A stretch of 64,000 bases of DNA from Bathymodiolus brooksi (lineage: Eukaryota; Mollusca; Bivalvia; Mytilida; Modiolidae), in NCBI GenBank assembly GCA_963680875.1, contig OY804578.1, positions 4,402,001 to 4,466,000 on the forward strand. Reading direction: 5' to 3'. Every line of letters begins with the position of its first letter. Positions within the stretch are counted from its first letter, which is position 1. Below the pieces are notes generated by a model, which saw nothing but the letters and a program-made list of their open reading frames with translations, was not told where the DNA came from and made no database searches. Below, one piece after another: positions 61,401 through 64,000 of the stretch. The position numbers were made by a program, and so were the translations under genes.

Positions 61401-61475
61401 CATGTGTAGACGACATCGTACTGGATATAGAATAGGAAATATAAGTGTTAACAGTACAGCATGTGTAGACGACAT
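58300..61475. repeat. Higher-order repeat, 1,372/1,072-bp units
   Basis: The GCATGCGTAG variant occurs near 58299, 59730 and 60802, and TTACCAGTAC near 58109, 59482, 59541 and 60613. The steps reduce to 1,372 bp (23 monomers, three 64-mers), sometimes plus one 59-mer, and 1,072 bp. An earlier GCATGCGTAG near 54296 lies inside the 4,003-bp duplication, so these units derive from its right end. They form the last clear block before a more homogeneous stretch leading to the LINE boundary. Confidence 0.65.
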
Positions 61476-62877
61476 CGTACTGGATATAGAATAGGAAATA
61501 TAAGTGTTAATAGTACAGCATGTGTAGACGACATCGTACTGGATATATAATAGGAAATATAAGTGTTAACAGTACAGCATGTGTATTCGACATCGTACTG
61601 GATATAGAATAGGAAATATAAGTGTTAACAGTACAGCATGTGTAGACGACATCGTACTGGATATAGAATAGGAAATATAAGTGTTAATAGTACAGCGCGT
61701 GTAGACGACATCGTACTGGATATAGAATAGGAAATATAAGTGTTAACAGTACAGCATGTGTAGACGACATCGTACTGGATATAGAATAGGAAATATAAGT
61801 GTTAACAGTACAGCATGTGTAGACGACATCGTACTGGATATAGAATAGGAAATATAAGTGTTAACAGTACAGCATGTGTAGACGACATTGCACTGGATAT
61901 AGAATAGGAAAAATATAAGTATTAATAGTACTGTACAGCATGTGTAGACGACATCGTACTGGATATAGAATAGGAAATATAAGTGTTAACAGTACAGCAT
62001 GTGTAGACGACATCGTACAGCATATAGAATAGGAAATATAAGTGTTAACAGTACAGCATGTGTAGACGACATCGTACTGGATATAGAATAGGAAATATAA
62101 GTATTAATAGTACTGTACAGCATGTGTAGACGACATCGTACTGGATATAGAATAGGAAATATAAGTGTTAACAGTACAGCATGTGTAGACGACATCGTAC
62201 TGGATATAGAATAGGAAATATAAGTGTTAACAGTACAGCATGTGTAGACGACATCGTACTGGATATAGAATAGGAAATATAAGTGTTAACAGTACAGCAT
62301 GTGTAGACGACATCGTACTGGATATAGAATAGGAAATATAAGTGTTAACAGTACAGCATGTGTAGACGACATCGTACTGGATATAGAATAGGAAATATAA
62401 GTGTTAACAGTACAGCATGTGTAGACGACATCGTACTGGATATAGCATAGGAAATATAGGTGTTAACAGTACAGCATGTGTAGACGACATCGTACTGGAT
62501 ATAGAATAGGAAATGTAAGTGTTAACAGTACAGCATGTGTAGACGACATCGTACTGGATATAGAATAGGAAATATAAGTATTAATAGTACTGTACAGCAT
62601 GTGTAGACGACATCGTACTGGATATAGAATAGGAAATATAAGTGTTAACAGTACAGCATGTGTAGACGACATCGTACTGGATATAGAATAGGAAATATAA
62701 GTGTTAATAGTACTGTACAGCATGTGTAGACGACATCGTACTGGATATAGAATAGGAAATATAAGTGTTAACAGTACAGCATGTGTAGACGACATCGTAC
62801 TGGATATAGAATAGGAAATATAAGTGTTAACAGTACAGCATGTGTAGACGACATCGTACTGGATATAGAATAGGAAA

Positions 62878-62975
62878 TATAAGTATTAATAGTACAGCAC
62901 GTGCAGACGACATCGCACTAATCAGCTATAAGTGTTAATAGTACAGCATGTGCAGACGACATCCAATTAATCAGC
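62878..62975 (+). repeat. 49-bp tandem pair at the satellite/LINE boundary
   Basis: Two adjacent 49-bp copies, 62878-62926 and 62927-62975, both begin TATAAGT and end TTAATCAGC or CTAATCAGC, and both carry GTGCAGACGACATC. They differ at a handful of bases (GTATTAAT versus GTGTTAAT, CACGTG versus CATGTG, CGCACT versus CCAATT). This is a different repeat unit from the 59-mer: it lacks the GGATATAGAATAGG part and contains the LINE codons for L-I-S beyond the 59-mer's end. Copy 1 overlaps the last full satellite monomer; copy 2 leads without a break into the LINE open frame. Confidence 0.9.
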
Positions 62976-63062
62976 GAAGAACAAGATCAAGCACAAATAC
63001 TCATAAACATGGCATACGATTACGCATATATGGGAGGCTACGAATTACAAATAAAAAAAGTG
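62943..63062 (+). pseudogene. LINE RT fragment with (C)ADD catalytic box
   Basis: The open frame reads T-A-C-A-D-D-I-Q-L-I-S, then EEQDQAQILINMAYDYAY and a G-Y-E-L-Q-I-K-K strand, and ends at a TAG at 63063-63065. The paired aspartates (GACGAC, 62955-62960) are the RT motif C metal-binding residues; the helix after them and the GY-x-L-x-x-x-K strand are the usual downstream palm elements. The frame is lost in the A-run at 63053-63059: one missing base would join it to the SVALSIT reading that follows. The same ADD box is what the satellite repeats about a thousand times, with V in place of the first A. No start codon belongs here; this is the middle of a larger polyprotein. Confidence 0.85.
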
Positions 63063-63259
63063 TAGCCCTAAGCATCACACACAAATAGTGTAAACAGGAA
63101 CACAACAACTTGATCTTTGCTTTGGACCCTAACAAAATGCCATCAGTGGAGTGTGCTACACACCTAGGAATCATCAGAACCACGTCACTCAAAGGAAACA
63201 TGACAGCAAGTGTGGAAGAAAATAAAAAAGAAAAGCAAGGACCTGTGTGGCTGATATAA
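63059..63259 (+). pseudogene. LINE RT fragment, thumb-like segment (THLGIIR)
   Basis: The frame reads SVALSITHK, a TAG at 63086-63088, then a poorly conserved stretch and E-C-A-T-H-L-G-I-I-R (to about 63180) followed by N-M-T-A-S-V-E-E-N, ending at TAA 63257-63259. In LINE reverse transcriptases a (T/Y)-x-H-L-G-(I/V) segment follows the palm and is followed by a basic helix, so the order is right. After S-V-E-E-N the expected stretch of about 90-100 residues leading to the PIEAQ segment is missing, which implies a deletion near 63220-63245. The family placement is by remembered pattern and was not searched. Confidence 0.7.
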
Positions 63260-63375
63260 CAGTGAACATCTTAACAGAAATACTACCAATTGAAGCTCAA
63301 CTGCATATTTGAGCATTAGGCCTATTTAACAACATATGCAACCAGCTAGAAAGCAGCATAGACGCGAACTACTGA
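63241..63375 (+). pseudogene. LINE ORF2 fragment, PIEAQLH segment
   Basis: The reading is T-V-N-I-L-T-E-I-L-P-I-E-A-Q-L-H-I, a TGA at 63310-63312, then A-L-G-L-F-N-N-I-C-N-Q and a final TGA at 63373-63375. L-P-(I/V)-E-A-x-(I/L)-H-x-R-x-L is a recurrent segment between the RT and the C-terminal finger in invertebrate LINEs. The TGA sits exactly where arginine is usual, so a CGA-to-TGA change (CpG decay) is the likely cause. A frame change to the next fragment lies near 63355-63365. Confidence 0.7.
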
Positions 63376-63563
63376 TAAAAAACGAGATCACTAGCTAGTT
63401 CATTGCTATCAAGCACATGCTCCGGAAGTATGACCTAAAAGAGGCTAGCTGGTACCTGGACAACCCAGTTAAGAAGACCATATGGATTGCTATTGTCAAG
63501 AAAACGATATACAGTCATTGGAGTGGCTCAATAATACAACTATTTTCTACTGCCATTATATAA
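63363..63563 (+). pseudogene. LINE ORF2 fragment, linker before the C-terminal finger
   Basis: The frame reads R-E-L-L-I-K-N-E-I-T-S, a TAG at 63396-63398 (tryptophan is usual here, so TGG to TAG is plausible), then FIAIKHMLRKYDL, W-Y-L-D-N-P and I-V-K-K-T-I-Y-S-H-W, ending at TAA 63561-63563. W-F-x-x-I, K-Y-x-L and V-K-K-x-(I/V)-x-x-(Y/H)-W are the kind of landmarks found upstream of the C-terminal finger in this LINE type. A frameshift between about 63535 and 63560 connects it to the last fragment. Confidence 0.7.
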
Positions 63564-63984
63564 AGACCTTAATTTCCTAACCGTCGAAAACCTGAAAACT
63601 GGAATAATTCACCCTCTGTTCAAAATCAATTGCCACTCAGCCGTAGATGCAGCGAGACTGCCAATAAAATTAAAGCTGTTTACAGGCACATACATTCTAC
63701 AGAGCAAACGGATCAGAATGTACAAAAACGAGATCGATCCAAAATGTTTATTATGTGCAAAAGAGGAAGAAAACATAGAACACTTTATTCTAAGTTGTAA
63801 AAGCCTCAGCAAAGTAAGAAATACTATGCTTCAGGAGATAATAACAGCTTTCAACAAATTAGGAATTGAATTTGATGAACTATCAGCCAACGAAAAACTA
63901 CAACATATTTTGGACGTAACTCCGGTAGTGAAAACAAAGAAGCTCTCTCCAGCCAGTGTAGTAGAAATAGAACGCCTTACTTGA
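63535..63984 (+). pseudogene. LINE ORF2 C-terminal fragment with CCHC-type finger
   Basis: This is the longest open reading in the flank, about 149 codons from 63535 to TGA 63982-63984; an ATG at 63718 lies inside it and is not a true start. It reads NFLTVENLKTG, I-H-P-L, then K-L-K-L-F-T-G-T-Y-I-L-Q, then the finger: Cys at 63745 and 63754, His at 63781, Cys at 63796, spaced C-x2-C-x8-H-x4-C with E-H-F between. Such fingers follow the RT in many LINEs and are thought to help bind RNA or DNA. After the finger comes a helical, charged tail. The TGA is followed in frame by R-L-L-F-Q up to 64000, so it may be a CGA-to-TGA nonsense change and the protein may have continued past the window. Confidence 0.8.
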
Positions 63985-64000
63985 CGCCTGCTATTTCAAC

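Larger units (their letters stand above)
1..62919. repeat. 59-bp satellite array derived from a LINE RT motif
   Basis: Head-to-tail tandem array with no interruption, continuing past the left edge. The base unit is 59 bp; a convenient register runs from GGATATAGAATAGG to GACGACATCGTACT, as in the last full unit 62861-62919. Unit classes are: 59 bp with GTGTTAACAGTAC; 64 bp with an extra TGTAC after AGTAC, usually in a GTATTAATAGTAC context; rare 58-mers (GAATAGAAATAT near 2977, 4538, 5738; AAATATAGTGTT near 12325, 14419, 18179, 20273, 23139, 24324; GATATAAATAGG near 40080); and one +2 unit (GGAAAAATATAAG near 61908). GC is about 36%. Copy number is roughly 1,050 from length. Read on the + strand from GGA, a unit encodes GYRIGNISVNSTACVDDIVL, a LINE reverse-transcriptase segment with its xDD box. 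The array itself is non-coding: 59 is not a multiple of 3 and a TAG falls in frame at each junction. Higher-order blocks are listed separately; 1-3500, 5940-6990, 21150-22440, 24810-26280, 30200-31300 and 61500-62860 are array without a clean long period that I could define. Confidence 0.97.
62861..64000 (+). mobile_element. Degenerate non-LTR (LINE) retrotransposon, 3' half
   Basis: The sequence encodes, in order but in shifting frames, LINE ORF2-type pieces: the RT segment GYRIGNIS with its ADD catalytic box, the following LIS-EE segment and a KKSVALS-like strand, the THLGIIR thumb-like segment, PIEAQLH, a lysine-rich linker with KYDL and TIYSHW, and the C-terminal finger C-x2-C-x8-H-x4-C. 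This order matches the RT-to-C-terminus layout of invertebrate LINEs with CADD reverse transcriptases; I do not assign a clade. It is inactive: at least four frame changes, several nonsense codons and a probable internal deletion. The endonuclease and N-terminal RT parts are not in the window. If the satellite arose in place they would lie left of the array. The element probably runs past 64000. Confidence 0.87.

Noticed and set aside
300..62795. Dozens of minus-strand open frames of about 67-151 residues with a repeated M-S-S-T-H-A-V start
   Set aside because: They follow from the 59+64 bp (41-codon) periodicity, begin and end at repeat positions, have no upstream context distinct from the repeat, and break whenever monomer order changes. 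No sign of selection for coding; repeat artefacts.
1..62919. CRISPR array
   Set aside because: The repeats abut each other with no unique spacers, units are 59-64 bp, copy number is near a thousand, and the flank is a eukaryotic LINE.
1..62919. Hammerhead ribozyme satellite
   Set aside because: Neither strand of the monomer contains the CTGATGA core, so the known satellite-borne hammerhead fold is not supported.
1..62919. Centromeric satellite with a CENP-B box
   Set aside because: I see no TTCG....CGGG-type box in the monomer or its common variants. A centromeric role is possible for any large array but nothing in the sequence supports it.
1..62919. Translated plus-strand poly-RT-motif protein
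   Set aside because: 59 bp shifts frame at every unit and an in-frame TAG (GAA TAG) follows the xDD box at each junction, so no continuous protein is possible.
1..62919. Whole-array assembly artefact
   Set aside because: Private variants are nested at several consistent scales and the boundary shows a plausible evolutionary origin, so the array is taken as real. Exact copy numbers of the longest duplications still depend on spanning reads.
63001..63201. Minus-strand open frame of 66 codons
   Set aside because: It lies opposite the recognisable LINE RT fragments on the plus strand and resembles nothing known to me; treated as a shadow.
63609..63812. Minus-strand open frame of 67 codons
   Set aside because: Antisense to the C-terminal finger fragment whose Cys/His spacing identifies the plus strand as the coding strand.
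63718..63984. Stand-alone 88-codon plus-strand gene starting at ATG 63718
   Set aside because: The same frame is open and LINE-like for about 60 codons upstream of the ATG, so the ATG is internal to a decayed ORF2 and not a gene start.

Overview
The window is eukaryotic satellite DNA. Positions 1-62919 are one unbroken head-to-tail array of a 59-bp monomer (about 36% GC, roughly 1,050 copies) that enters from beyond the left edge. The last 1.1 kb (about 62920-64000) is the decayed 3' half of a non-LTR (LINE) retrotransposon on the + strand. No intact host gene, tRNA, rRNA or prokaryotic feature is visible. The LINE type (CADD reverse transcriptase box, C-x2-C-x8-H-x4-C C-terminal finger) and the satellite point to an invertebrate animal, possibly a mollusc or relative. 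That placement is only a guess.

Main result: the satellite appears to descend from the LINE itself. Read in the LINE frame, each monomer encodes G-Y-R-I-G-N-I-S-V-N-S-T-A-C-V-D-D-I-V-L, the reverse-transcriptase segment ending at the catalytic (C/Y)-x-D-D box. At the right edge the last full monomer (62861-62919) still reads ADDIAL. It runs straight into LINE sequence (ALIS), and a second, 49-bp, copy then continues into the rest of the RT (ADDIQLISEEQ...). The array is therefore best explained as tandem expansion of a 59-bp piece of an RT gene in place, with the C-terminal part of that gene still attached.

Array layout: there are two main monomer lengths, 59 bp (GTGTTAACAGTACAGC) and 64 bp (extra TGTAC, usually GTATTAATAGTACTGTACAGC split across the insertion), plus rare 58-mers. 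On top sit nested higher-order repeats. These are 2 x 1,204 bp (3.5-5.9 kb); about 1.02/1.07 kb units (7.0-9.4 kb); 2 x 5,855 bp (9.4-21.15 kb), each holding 2 x 2,094 bp; 2 x 1,184 bp (22.4-24.8 kb); about 2 x 2,036 bp (26.3-30.2 kb); a 2,685-bp-spaced pair (31.3-35.1 kb); short 354/295-bp units (32.7-33.65 kb); 1,800/841-bp units (36.2-40.1 kb); 3 x 3,177 bp (41.7-51.2 kb); 2 x 4,003 bp (50.4-58.45 kb); and 1,372/1,072-bp units (58.3-61.5 kb). Diagnostic variants differ between the left (<about 30 kb) and right (>about 31 kb) halves, suggesting two homogenisation domains.

Right flank: five RT/C-terminal fragments lie in order in shifting frames, separated by frameshifts, nonsense codons (two of them TGA where CGA is expected) and a probable internal deletion. 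The many minus-strand open frames across the array are by-products of the 59+64 = 123 bp (41-codon) periodicity and are not annotated as genes.
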